From Tuctoria greenei (taxonomy: Eukaryota; Streptophyta; Magnoliopsida; Poales; Poaceae): a stretch of DNA of 64,000 nt. The position numbers were made by a program, and so were the translations under genes. Below the pieces are notes generated by a model. That model made no database searches. It was not told the DNA's origin and saw nothing but the letters and a program-made list of their open reading frames with translations. Of the stretch, positions 34,279 to 45,760 are shown in pieces. The DNA is taken from the NCBI GenBank assembly GCA_036927565.1, contig JAYESD010000004.1, positions 163,033,697 to 163,097,696 on the forward strand, written 5' to 3'. The stretch's first letter is position 1. Each line of letters opens with the position of its first letter.

Positions 34279-34428
34279 TGTAACACCCTAATTTTCATGC
34301 ATCATGCCCTACATACACTCATATACATGTTTAACATTGATCCACATAAAGAGGAACAAGTTTAAAATTGATTTGCAGCATTTAAAATTGATTTGGAACA
34401 AAACCGCACTTAAAACGCAGGAAAGTGC

Positions 34429-34748
34429 AGACTAGTCCGATTTTACTGAGGACTAGTCCGCTTTCTCTCTGGCTAAAAATGGACTTGTCCGTTTTTGCTG
34501 CGGATTAGTCCGATTATGGCCCCTGGAAACTTTCGGACTTGTCCGATTTTGTGCGGACTAGTCCGATATTCCAAGAATCCTTGAAAATTTGCTAAGTCCC
34601 TGGACTTTTCCGGACTAGTCCGGTGTTCCAGCGAACTTTTCCATTTTTCCTCTCTGTTCAAAGTTGGACTTGTCCGATTTTAGGCCAGACTTGTCCGATT
34701 TTCTCTCTGGACGACTTTGGACTAGTCCGGTCCTTTCCAGACTTGTTC
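34429..34748 (+). repeat. Palindromic box array, C 5' LTR U3 (13 boxes)
   Basis: Boxes start at 34429, 34450, 34481, 34502, 34535, 34555, 34602, 34612, 34633, 34666, 34687, 34719 and 34739. The steps are 21, 31, 21, 33, 20, 47, 10, 21, 33, 21, 32 and 20, nearly identical to A. Several long spacers contain CTCTCTG and AAA(A)T before the next box, as in D. Confidence 0.9.
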
Positions 34749-34917
34749 GATATTTCGTGACTCCGAGTTGATCTTTTGTTTTACAACATGTTTCTTGGGT
34801 TTCACGTTAAGTGTGCCTAGGGACGTCTTGCCTAACTCTTTTAGAGCCCATGAGGGACTCTAAACCGGCCTCTACTCATCCCAAACCCGAAATCCATCTA
34901 ACCCTAGCCTCCACCTC

Positions 34918-34925
34918 TATATAAA
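34918..34925 (+). promoter_or_regulatory. TATA box, element C 5' LTR
   Basis: TATATAAA occurs about 170 bp after the last box and ~20 bp after AACCCTAG. Confidence 0.7.
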
Positions 34926-37102
34926 CAGCCCCACCCCTTGGTTTGACATCTATTTGCCACTTTTCCACCCACCCAAACCCTAGTTCATGGGGAGCCACCA
35001 TCAAGGAGGGAGGAGAAGATCCCAAGCAAGAAGAAGAAGAGGAGGAAACGAAAGAGGATCAAGATCTCCACCAAGTTTCGTTCTTCACCACCAATTCATC
35101 CCCAAGTTCATCACCAACCCTAGATCACCAAGATCCAAGTGTTAACTCCAAGTTTCTTGATTCATTAGAGTCCTAAACATCTGGTATACCTTCTATTATC
35201 CTTTCCTTACGAGAATTCAACCCCTAATCTCCAGATTTACATCGATCTAGAAAACCCTAATATGCTGATCTTGCAGAGTGCGGACTTGTCCGGTCCCTAG
35301 CGAACTAGTCCGATCTTCCTGGTTAAATTGTGCTGAATTAATTCTAAAATTTGAGCTAATCAAATCCAAACCTGTATAAACTTGTTAAAAGCTATTAGAA
35401 CTAGTTAGTGATCATTAAAAGCAATCTATTAACAAGTTCTACCTTGCATTTGCATTAATCATGCATGTCATGTCATATTGAGTAATATTTGTGCATCTTT
35501 GATTGTGTTTCTTGTCTTGTATGTTTATTGTGTGGATTAGACGGATTTGCGCTAGAAAGTGCCGCGGAGGATCTACAGCACCAAGAGTTTGAAGTCTTTG
35601 ACCCTAATCAACAGTAAGAGCAAGGCAAGTGTCCTTGAAGCATATTGATCCTGTTTTAAAATAAATGTTTTGTTTGCAAAACTGCATGCTGTGTCAAATT
35701 GATGTGGAACCCTATGATAGGAAGTTTACTAGCTTTGTTTAACCACCTTTGTCACCTGGGACATATGATAGAGAGTCGGGAAGGGTTTTTACCTTTTGCA
35801 CCGCTTGATTAATTGGGATGGGAAACCACTATATTATTTAATTATGCATTAATGGTATATGGATTAACATGAACTGGTCAATACGGTATGGTAATGGGTG
35901 ATCTAAGCAAGCCTGGTATGTGGATGGGTTGGATGTATGGTGGTTTGCTTGCTTTAGATCTAAGGACCGGTTCATGCGAGAATAAGCCAGGACTACAGTG
36001 CCACCACGAGGCCAAGTATGGGTGCGGCGTAGCTGATTAATTAGGGCATTACCAGTGCTATTTGGACCATTATGGATGCTCGAGAAGGGGTAGTCGGATT
36101 GGGTTTGTTGATGATGGGCGGGACTACCCTGGGATCCGAATGGCTCAAGAGGGGGCCCTTGGTTGAAGATGTGCTCTGAGGGAGACATCACCACCGGTGA
36201 AACCTCAGTGGGGTCTAAATAGGCTAGTAATCCCTTTGTAAAGGCTATTTTGTGATCTCTTGGCCATACACCAAAGTAAGTGTAATTCGCATAAGGGAGG
36301 TTCTTTAGTCGCCGACGGGTGATGAAATCACAAACACGTGGGTAAAGTGGTACGAACTCTGCAGAGTGTTAAAATTATCATGATAGCTGTGCTCCCAGTT
36401 ATGAGCACCTGGACAACTTCCATGATTAGAGGGAAACTGGAATTCGGGATGGTTATGGTTTGGTAATGGTTATGGATTTATTTCTGGTATTGAGTATGGT
36501 TATTGTCAAATGGTGAAATCTGGAATTATTGATGAGGATGGTGAATTGTGGACTGGTATTATGATATTACTTATGATTATGATGGGTTTGATTCATATAA
36601 ATATAATATATTGCTTTTCAAATGTTTTTATGTACTTTTCAGCATTTTGCCATTATTATTGTCGACATTTGAATCAGCCACATGTCATACTTTCCACAGT
36701 TGCTGAGTTTGACATGTACTCACTCTTGCAATCCCCCACCCAATAGTTGCAGGTCAGGATTGGGAGTTTAATAGCGATAATGTGGAGTCCTAGGCCGTGT
36801 CTACCGTCGGCTTTGCCTGTGGTGTTATTGGAGCTACGCTATACCCTATTGCTTATGCTTCCTAGCTGTTTAGTTTGCTTAATTAGTTTATTTCCGCTGC
36901 ATTAGTTGAACTTGTCATTAATATTCATTGGAGCTTGTATTCGAGGATAATCTGGTTTGTGTAATAAAATTTGGTTAATTAATCTTGTTCTATGGTAATT
37001 ATCTGTATATCGTTTGTGATTGCACTCTTGTATGTGTGTTGAACATCCTCGGCACACATATACGTTAGCTTGGTTCATTTTTCGGAATCGGGCGTCACAG
37101 AT

Positions 37103-37115
37103 TGGTATCAGAGCC
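37103..37115 (+). promoter_or_regulatory. Element C primer binding site (initiator Met)
   Basis: TGGTATCAGAGCC lies three bases after the LTR end. About 255 bp of leader follow before the gag ATG at 37370. Confidence 0.9.
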
Positions 37116-37369
37116 ACAGGTTGACTGTAGGATGCAGCCTAGATAGAATGGACACTTTAGAGCACATAGGAGCACTTAGGAATCGATGAGTTTTTGCTTG
37201 GGGTGCTGTTTGCTATATATATGTTTGCTTGTGTGCTTAATAGAGGATTTTGGGATGCCTTAGCATTGCCATGTCCACCTAGGCTAGTGTAGCTAGTTGG
37301 TTAGCTTCATATCTCTTGATGCATATAGTTGGGGACATTTTCTAATTCTTACCTATTGCTTTTCTTCAG

Positions 37370-38757
37370 ATGGTGAGGACTCGCAACCAGAGGGATGGCA
37401 ATGATGGGGAGGAGAACAATGGAGTGCCTCAGAACAACATCGGACAAGGATCTACTCATGGAGCTATCAACATTGAGCAGCTTTTGGCTATGCAAAACCA
37501 GCTCATGCAGACCATGATACAGACTATGGGACAGCTGCAGGCTGGCAACATCAACAATCAGCCCCACATTCCTCCATCGCCACCCTCGCCCCATCATAAC
37601 CGATTGGGAGAGTTTATGAGGACTAGGTTGTCGACCTTTGCTCAAGCTGCTGACCCTATGGATGCGGACGACTCGCTCAAGTCCGTGGAGAAGAAACTTG
37701 CTATTGTCCAATGCAGTGACTGGGAGAAGGTGCTATTTGCCTCTCATCAACTCGTTGGAGCAGTTGCAGATTGGTGGGATTCTTTATGCAATGCTCATGA
37801 GAACCAAAAGAGAATCACTTGGGCCAACTTCAAAGAGAGCTTCCGTTCTCATCATGTGCCTGAGGGAGTTATGATTTTGAAAAGGCAAGAGTTTGAGAAT
37901 TTAAGGCAAGGAAGATCAAGCGTGAGTGAATATCTCAATAAATTCACTCAACTCTCAAGGTATGCGCCTGAGGATGTTAGTCGGGACAGCCGGAAGCAAT
38001 ACTTGTTCATGAGGGGCTTGAACAATGAGATCCAAGTGCAACTACTCAACTGCGATTATGCCAATTTTCAGAAGCTTGTGGACAAAGCAATTGTGGTTGA
38101 GAACAAGATCCGTGAGATGGAGCAAGAAATCAAGAGGAAGGCGCCATATCAAGGACAGCAACAAGGAAATAATGTGCGCCCTCGCCTTGCACCATCGAAT
38201 GTGCCATATTACAGCTCCTCTATTCCAGCTCAGCGCCCTGGTTATGCACCGTGCCCAACTCAGTTTGTGCAGCAGCGCCCTGTTATGCAAGCACCTAGGC
38301 CTCCAATGCCTTATGCACCTCGTGCTAATTTTCTTGGTGCAAATGTTCAAAACCAAGCACGTCCCAATAATTCCGGTGGAGTTAGGAAGTTCTATACTTG
38401 TGGAGAAGCTGGACACTTTGCACATCAATGTTCTAAGTTAGGTCTTGGTCAAGGAAGCAATGCACCGAGGCAAAACCCAATACCCAATGGAGGACAACCA
38501 CAAGGGAACCCTGGACAGCAGAATTTCGCTCGTGGCAACGTGAACCATGTCTCTACGGAGGATGCTCAGCAAGCGGATGACGTGGTCATTGGTATGTTTC
38601 TCGCCAACTCCAACCCTGCGACTATGTTATTTGATTCTGGAGCACCGCATTCATTCATCTCTCATATGAAGTTTACTCTATTGGTTAAGTCTCCTGGAGG
38701 AGAGATGAGGACAAATATAGTATGTCCAAAAGTAAGCTTTAGAATAAGGGGGTAGAC
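37370..38757 (+). pseudogene. Element C Gag and protease start
   Basis: A 461-codon frame begins MVRTRNQRDGND. The capsid follows with KVLFASHQLVGAVADWWDS and LKRQEFENLRQGRSSVSEY. The zinc knuckle reads FYTCGEAGHFAHQC: the first Cys is Phe, whereas element A keeps CDTC. The protease active site is LFDSGAPHSF. About 36 bp are missing just after it compared with A. A one-base loss in a G run (five G, six in A) creates TAG at about 38753-38755 and ends the frame. Confidence 0.87.
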
Positions 38758-39600
38758 TTCTTCGCTAACCTCATTATTTTGGATTCTCAGGGATTGGACA
38801 TTATACATGGTATGGACTGGTTGAGGAAGCACAATGGGGTTATTGAGTGTGCCACGAAGACGGTGAAGTTGACCAACGAAGAAGGGATCACCGTAGAATT
38901 TGAAGCATCTCAAACTGCACCGAAGCAATTGGAGCTGAATCATATGGACGGTTCCGCAATTGAGGAGATTTTGGTGGTGTGGGAATTCTTGGATGTTTTT
39001 CTAGACGAGTTGCTAGGTATGCCACATGATCGAGACATTGAGTTTGTTATTGATTTAATACCTGGAACTGCACCTATAGCTAAGAGGCCGTATAGGATGC
39101 CTCCTATGGAATTAGCGGAGCTCAAGAAGCAAATTCAAGAGCAATTAGAGAAGGGTTTTATTCGCCCTAGGTCTTCACCTTGGGGAGCGCCCGTGCTGTT
39201 CGTGGACAAGAAGGATGGATCCCAAAGGATGTACGTGGATTACCGAGCTCTCAACGAGGTAACAATCAAGAACAAGTACACCTTGCCACGCATAGAAGAC
39301 TTGTTTGATCATATGAAGGATGCTTGTGTCTTCTCTAAGATTGATTTGAGGTTGGGATACTTTCAAATGAAGATTAGACCAACGGACATACCCAAGACAG
39401 CTTTTAGGACACGGTATGGATCTCATGAGTACACCGTGATGTCTTTTGGATTGACAAACGTGCCTGCCTACTTTATGTACCTCATGAATAAGGTCTTCAT
39501 GGAGTACTTGGATGGATTCATTGTGGTGTTTACTGATGACATTATGATCTACTCGAAGGATGAGAAAGAACATGAGGAACACTTGAGGCTTACATTGTAG
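38758..39600 (+). pseudogene. Element C protease end and reverse transcriptase
   Basis: The 38779-39600 frame (273 codons) carries LDIIHGMDWLRKHNGV, then RT: MYVDYRALNE, FSKIDLRLGYFQM and catalytic FTDDIMIYSK (A has FIDD). A TAG at 39598-39600 interrupts the frame, which continues in phase afterwards. Confidence 0.87.
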
Positions 39601-40866
39601 AAATTGAGGGAGCATCGATTGTATGCCAAGTTCAACAAGTGTCAGTTTTGGTTGAGAGAGGTGTCGTTTTTCGGTCATATAATTTTAGGAGGAGGAGTAT
39701 CGGTTGACCCCGGAAAAGTGAGAGACGTGTTGAAGTGGGAACCACCGCAAAATGTCAAGGAAATAAGGAGTTTTCTTGGGATGGCTGGATATTACCGTAG
39801 ATTCATCAAGGACTTTTCCAAGATAGCCAAGCCTATGACAGAGTTGCTAATGAAGGTCAAGGCTTTCCGATGGACTGAAGCTTGTCAAAACAGTTTTGAG
39901 GAGTTAAAGAAGAGGTTGACAACAGCCCCAGTTTTGGTATTGCCGGATGTAAGCAAGAGTTTTGACATTTATTGCGATGCATCAAGACAAGGACTTGGAT
40001 GTGTGTTGATGCAAGAAGGTCAAGTGGTTGCCTATGCATCAAGACAATTGAAGAAACATGAGCAGAATTACCCAACACATGATTTAGAACTTGCAGCCGT
40101 GGTACATGCATTGAAGATTTGGAGGCACTATATTCTTGGACATAGGTGTGAAATTTATACAGATCATAAGAGTTTGAAGTATATTTTCACACAAACGGAT
40201 CTGAACTTGAGGCAACGAAGATGGTTGGGGATCATCAAAGATTATGATTTGGGGATCAACTATCATCCGGGAAAGGCCAATGTAGTGGCCGATGCTTTGA
40301 GTAGAAAGGGAGTAAGTCACCAACTCACAGTTCGAGAGTTACCATTCGAGTTATGTAAGGAGTTTGAAAGGTTGAACCTCGGATTTGTAAATGAGACGGA
40401 GATGATGGAGTTAAACCCAATATTGGAGCAAGAATATCGAGAAGCACAAACCGCGGATGAGGAGATCAAGGAAATCAAGGACAGGACCGAAGAAGGGAGA
40501 GAATTCAGATTTGATGAAGATGAACATGGTACCTTATGGATTGGAAAGAGGATCGTTGTACCTAATGTAAAGCATACTCGGGAGACAATATTAAAAGAGG
40601 CACATGACTCATCTTACTCAATTCACCCTGGTTGTACAAAGATGTACAAAGACTTGAAGACTAGCTATTGGTGGGATAGCATGAAAAAAGACATAGCTGA
40701 ATATGTGGCATTGTGTGATGTGTGCCAACGAGTCAAGGCGGAACATCAAAGGCCAGCTGGACTATTACAACCATTAAAGATTCCGGAATGGAAGTGGGAA
40801 GAAATTGGTATGGACTTCATAGTTGGGTTACCACGTACTCAGTCCGGGTTGACTCAATTTGGGTAA
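39601..40866 (+). pseudogene. Element C RT thumb, RNase H and integrase N-terminus
   Basis: This 420-codon frame holds the RT connection (FLGMAGYYRRFIKDFSKI), then RNase H with CDASRQGLG, THDLELAAVV, TDHKSLKYI and VADALSRK. The integrase HHCC region follows (AHDSSYSIHPG, CDVCQRVKAEH), with the first core Asp in GMDFIVGLP. A one-base deletion at about 40850 shifts the frame just after RTQSG and stops it. Confidence 0.88.
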
Positions 40867-41905
40867 TTGTGGATCGCTTAACCAAGTCAGCTCATTTTGT
40901 CCTTGTGAAGACCAAATATACATCTGCACGATTGGCCAAAATATACATGTAGCATATTGTGTGTCGACACGGAGTCCCGGAGAAGATCGTGTCGAATAGA
41001 GGTTCTCAATTTACCTCCAGATTTTGGCAAAATTGCATGAAGCTTTTGGAACGAGGTTGAATTTTAGTTCAGCATATCATCCTCAAACGGATGGACAAAC
41101 CGAGAGGACCAATCAGATTTTGGAGGAAATGTTGAGAGCTTGTGCTTTGAAGCATGGGAAGAGTTGGGACAAAAGCTTGCCATACGCAGAATTTTCATAC
41201 AACAATAGTTACCAAGCAAGCTTGAAGATGTCACCATATGAAGCGCTTTATGGGAGGAATTGTAGGACACCTTTATTCTGGAATGAGGCAGGAGAAACTC
41301 AAGTATTTGGTCCAGATGTGTTGCATGAAGCCGAAAAGCAAGTCCGAATAATTCGTGAAAACTTGAGGGCTGCCCAATCAAGGCAAAAAGGCTATGCGGA
41401 CCATAGGAGAAGGAAACTAGCCTTTGAAGTGGGAGATTTTTTTTACCTCAAGGTGTCACCAATGAGGGGTCATAAGAGGTTTAACATAAGAGGAAAGCTA
41501 GCACCTCATTATATTGGACCGTTCAAGATTTTGTACAAAAGAGGAGAAGTAGCATATAAGTTGGAGATGCCAGCTCATCTTTCAGACATACATGATGTCT
41601 TTCATGTCTCCCAGCTCAAGAAGTGCTTAAGAGTACCGGAAGAAGAAGTGCCAATGGAAGGATTAGAATTAGAGAAAGATTTGACTTATGCTGAGCAACC
41701 GGTCAAAATATTGGAAACTAAGGAGAGGGTCACAAGGAACAAGGTGATTCGATGGTGTAAGGTTCAATGGAAACACCACACAGAAAAAGAAACAACTTGG
41801 GAGCTAGAAGATGATCTCAAGAAGGAATTTCCCTATCTCTTCTCTTCCGCGTTGAATCTCGAGGGCGAGATTCATTTTAAGGGGGGTAGGTTTGTAACAC
41901 CCTAA
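40867..41905 (+). pseudogene. Element C integrase core and chromodomain
   Basis: IWVIVDRLTKSAHF continues in a shifted frame to TAG at 40950. Between there and 41024 the SDRG-type Asp motif is degraded. The 41024-41905 frame (293 codons) has TDGQTERTNQ with the catalytic Glu, the C-terminal domain (HDVFHVSQLKK) and a chromodomain around VQWKHHTEKETTWE. The frame reads through the purine tract to the first bases of the 3' LTR. Confidence 0.87.
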
Positions 41906-44715
41906 TTTTCATGCATCATGCCCTACATACACTCATATACATGTTTAACATTGATCCACATAAAGAGGAACAAGTTTAAAATTGATTTACAGCATTTAAA
42001 ATTGATTTGGAACAAAACCGCACTTAAAACACAGGAAAGTGCGGACTAGTCCGATTTTACTGAGGACTAGTCCGCTTTCTCTCTAGCTAAAAACGGACTT
42101 GTCCGTTTTTGCTGCGGATTAGTCCAATTTTGGCCCCTGGAAACTTTCGGACTTGTCCGATTTTGTGCGGACTAGTCCGGTATTTCAAGAATCCTTGAAA
42201 ATTTGCTAAGTCACTGGACTTTTCTGGACTAGTCCGGTGTTCCAGCGGACTTGTCCGTTTTTCCTCTCTGTTCAAAGTCGGACTTGTCCGATTTTAGGCC
42301 AAACTTGTCCGATTTTCTCTCTGGACAACTTCGGACTAGTCCGGTCCTTTCTGGACTTGTCCGATATTTTGTGACTTCGAGTTGATCTTTTGTTTTACGA
42401 CTTGTTTCTTGGGTTTCACATTAAGTGGTCCTAGGGACGTCGTGCCTAACTCTTTTAGAGCCCATGAGGGACTCTAAACCGGCCTCTACTCATCCCAAAC
42501 TCGACATCCATCTAACCCTAGCCTCCACCTCTATATAAACAGACCCACCCCTTGGTTTGACATCTATTTGCCACTTTTCCACCCACCCAAACCCTAGTTC
42601 GTGGGGAGCCACCATCAAGGAGGGAGGAGAAGATCCCAAGCAAGAAGAAGAGGAGGAGGAAACGAAAGAGGATCAAGATCTCCACCAAGTTTCGTTCTTC
42701 ACCACCAATTCATCCCCAAGTTCATCACCAACCCTAGATCACCAAGATCCAAGTGTTACCTCCAAGTTTCTTGATTCATTGGAGTCCTAAACTCCTGATA
42801 TACCTTCTATTATCTTTTCCTTACGAGAATTCAACCCCTAATCTCCAGATTTACGTCGATCTAGAAAACCCTAATCTACTGATCTCGCAGAGTGCGGACT
42901 TGTCCGGTCCCTAGCGGACTAGTCCGATCTTCCTGGTTAAATTGTGTTGAATTAATTCTAAAATTTGAGCTAATCGAATCCAAACCTGTATAATTTTGTT
43001 AAAAGCTATTAGAACTAGTTAGAGATCATTAAAAGCAATCTATTAACAAGTTCTACCTTGCATTTGCATTAATCATGCATGTCATGTCATATTGAGTAAT
43101 ATTTGTGCACTCTTTGATTGTGTTTCTTGTCTTGTATGTTTATTGTGTGGATTATACGGATTTGCGCTAGAAAGTGTCGCGGAGGATCTACAACACCAAG
43201 AGTTTGAAGGCTTTGACCCTAATCAACAGCAAGAGCAAGGCAAGTGTCCTTGAAGCATATTGATCCTGTTTTAAAATAAATGTTTTGTTTGCAAAACTGC
43301 ATGCTGTGTCAAATTGATGGGGAATCCTATGATAGGAAGTTTACTAGCTTTGTTTAACCACCTTTGTCACCTGGGACATATGATAGAGAGTCGGGAAGGG
43401 TTTTTACCTTTTGCATCGCTTAATTAATTGGGATGGGAAACCACTAGATTATTTAATTATGCATTAATGGTATATGGATTAACATGAACTGGTCAATACG
43501 GTATGGTAATGGGTGATCTAAGCAAGCCTGGTATGTGGATGGGTTGGATGTATGGTGGTTTCCTTGCTTTAGATCTAAGGACCGGTTCATGCGAGAATAA
43601 GCCAGGACTATAGTGCCACCACGAGGCCGAGTATGGGTGCGTCGTAGCTGATTAATTAGGGCTTTGCCAGTGCTATTTGTACCATTATGGATGCTCGGGG
43701 AAGGGGTAGTCGGATTGGGTTTGTTGATGATTGGCGGGACTACCCTGGGATCCGAATGGCTCAAGAGGGGGCCCTTGGTTGAAGATGTGCTCTGAGAGAG
43801 ACATCGCCACCGGTGAAACCTCAATGGGGTTTAAATAGGCTAGTAATCCCTTTGTAAAGGCTATTTTTTGATCTCTTGGCCATACACCAAAGGAAGTGTA
43901 ATTGGCATAAGGGAGGTTCTTTAGTCGCCGACGGGTGATGAAATCACAAACACGTGGGTAAAGTGGTACAAACTCTGTAGAGTGTTAAAACTATCATGAT
44001 AGCTGTGCTCACGGTTATGAGCACCTGGACAACTTCCATGATTAGAGGGAAATTGGAATTTGGGATGGTTATGGTTTGGTAATGGTTATGGATTTATTTC
44101 TGGTATTTAGTATGGTTATTGGTAAATGGTGAAATCTGGAATTATTGATGAGGATGGTGAATTGTGGACTGGTATTATGATATTACTTATGATTATGATG
44201 CGTTTGATTTATATAAATATAATATATTGCTTTTCAAATGTTTTTATGTACTTTTCAGCACTTTGCCATTATTATTGTCGACATTTGAATCAGCCATATG
44301 TCATACTTTCCACACTTGCTGAGTACGACATGTACTCACTCTTGCAATCCCCCACCCAACAGTTGTAGGTCAGGATTGGGAGTTTAATGGCGATAATGCG
44401 GAGTCCTAGGCCGTGTCTACCGTCAGCTTTGCCTGTGGTGTTATTGGAGCTGCGCTATACCCTATTGCTTATGCTGCCTAGCTATTTAGTTTGCTTAATT
44501 AGTTTATTTCCGCTGCATTAGTTGAACTTGTCATTAATATTCATTGGAGCTTGTATTCGAGGATAATCTGGTTTGTGTAATAAAATTTGGTTAATTAATC
44601 TTGTTCTATGGTAATTATATGTATATCGTTTGTGATTGCACTCGTGTATGTGTGTTGAATATCCTGGGCACACATATACGTTAGCTTGGTTCATTTTTTG
44701 GAACCGGGCGTCACA
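41893..44715 (+). repeat. Element C 3' LTR
   Basis: 2823 bp, partner of 34279-37099. TATA box at 42532-42539; U5 box pair near 42897 and 42917; ends GGGCGTCACA followed by TSD CATAT. Confidence 0.93.
42043..42362 (+). repeat. Palindromic box array, C 3' LTR U3
   Basis: The layout is the same as in C's 5' LTR (first boxes 42043 and 42064, last 42353). Several boxes here are closer to the perfect palindrome than their partners, for example GGACTTGTCC where the 5' LTR has GAACTTTTCC. Confidence 0.88.
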
Positions 44716-44720
44716 CATAT

Positions 44721-44800
44721 TCACCAAGCCACTTGATGAAAAATGCTTTTGCGAACTCCAAAATGAACTAAATATCCTTGATGCTCAGAGTGTGGCTTGA
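44721..44800 (+). pseudogene. Element D pol C-terminus (after C insertion)
   Basis: The reading resumes directly after the TSD as FTKPLDEKCFCELQNEL and ends at TGA 44798-44800. FTKPL is the conserved end of copia RNase H. This proves that C split D's pol. Confidence 0.88.
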
Positions 44801-45760
44801 AATGTTGCATACCTGTATGAATTCTTCAAAATATGTTGATTGGATTGTGAAAATCATCTCTCTCAATTTTCTTCCGAAAACTATGTTAATTATTAGATCT
44901 TGGTGAATTATGATCATTGCTTGATTGTTGTATGCCTACTGATCATATTCATCAAGATTATTTGATTTGATTTGCCTCCCTATTTTCTAAATATGTACCT
45001 TCAAATATATATGAATGGGCTAAGAAATTCTTGCCTGGTGACCACGAACTAGTCCGTGGTTACCCAGACTAGTCCGCCCATGCAGACTAGTCCGCAGAGT
45101 GCCAGTTAGGCAGGACTAGTCTGATATAGTCCTCTGGAAAAGTTCCAACCAGTCCGGTCATCTCCGGACTTGTCCAATTTTGTGTGCCCATAACCCTAGC
45201 CGCTACCAAACCCTAATTTCCTCACCTCCACTCTTGCCTCACGCGTTCTCTATTTTCCACTCGAGCTCCCAAGGAGATTCCTTGATTTCTCCATCGGAAC
45301 TTCGCAAGTTTGGGTGGAATTTGATCGTCATCGCATCGGGATTGAAGTTCTCGGACAAGTCCGGCCTTCAACACCCTCATCTCCAAGTTCCAATCGATTT
45401 CTTCGGTAATTTTCACTCAAACCCTAGAAATTCCAAATTTCTTCATTATTGATCAAATAGCCTAGCATATTTCACTATATACATGCCTCCTTGATGTATT
45501 ACGTTTATGCTACACTTGTTGTGCATTAGGAATCAACTTTTGTCCAGTCTCTTAGGTTTTTGAGGATGAACAGCGGATTAGTCTGGTACATGCACGGACA
45601 AGTCCGGTCCCCCGGACTAGTCCGTGCCTGTACACCGGACAAGTCTGATTTTTCTGAACTCAAAACTTAACTTTTCAATTCCTCAATGCAATTCCTTGCT
45701 ATCCTTTCACACCTATGCCTTGTACCATTCATTCTCAATCATGCCACTCATTCTCAGGTC
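44801..45760 (+). other. Element D spacer between pol and accessory ORF, with box clusters
   Basis: This is non-coding. It has two box clusters: 45046-45175 (starts 45046, 45066, 45084, 45113, 45146, 45166) and 45575-45646 (45575, 45596, 45614, 45637). Between them are AACCCTAG and AAACCCTAA telo-box-like motifs (about 45188-45212). The layout resembles the U3 of an LTR, so it may hold a promoter for the downstream ORF. CTCAG|GTC just before the ATG at 45761 could be a splice acceptor. The frame at 45180-45452 shows no signature. Confidence 0.65.

Larger units (their letters stand above)
34279..37099 (+). repeat. Element C 5' LTR
   Basis: 2821 bp. It holds the U3 box array at 34429-34748, a TATA box at 34918-34925, a U5 box pair at 35282 and 35302, and an end GGGCGTCACA. 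The frame at 34943-35176 begins at a non-ATG codon and recurs in the other LTRs only through LTR duplication. Confidence 0.93.
34279..44715 (+). mobile_element. Element C: Ty3/gypsy chromovirus, same family as A, complete
   Basis: 10,437 bp with TSD CATAT (34274-34278, 44716-44720). LTRs are 34279-37099 and 41893-44715 (2821 and 2823 bp, TGTAAC...GTCACA). The primer binding site is at 37103 and the purine tract (AAGGGGGGTAGG) just before 41893. Gag, protease, RT, RNase H, integrase and chromodomain are all present but broken. It is the only full-length copy of this family within the window. Confidence 0.94.

Noticed and set aside
34943..35176. A conserved 77-codon frame in the A/C LTRs (also 42557-42790 and near 11302)
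   Set aside because: It starts at a non-ATG codon and recurs only because LTRs are duplicated within one family. It lacks a signature, and the copies change length at the 3' end.
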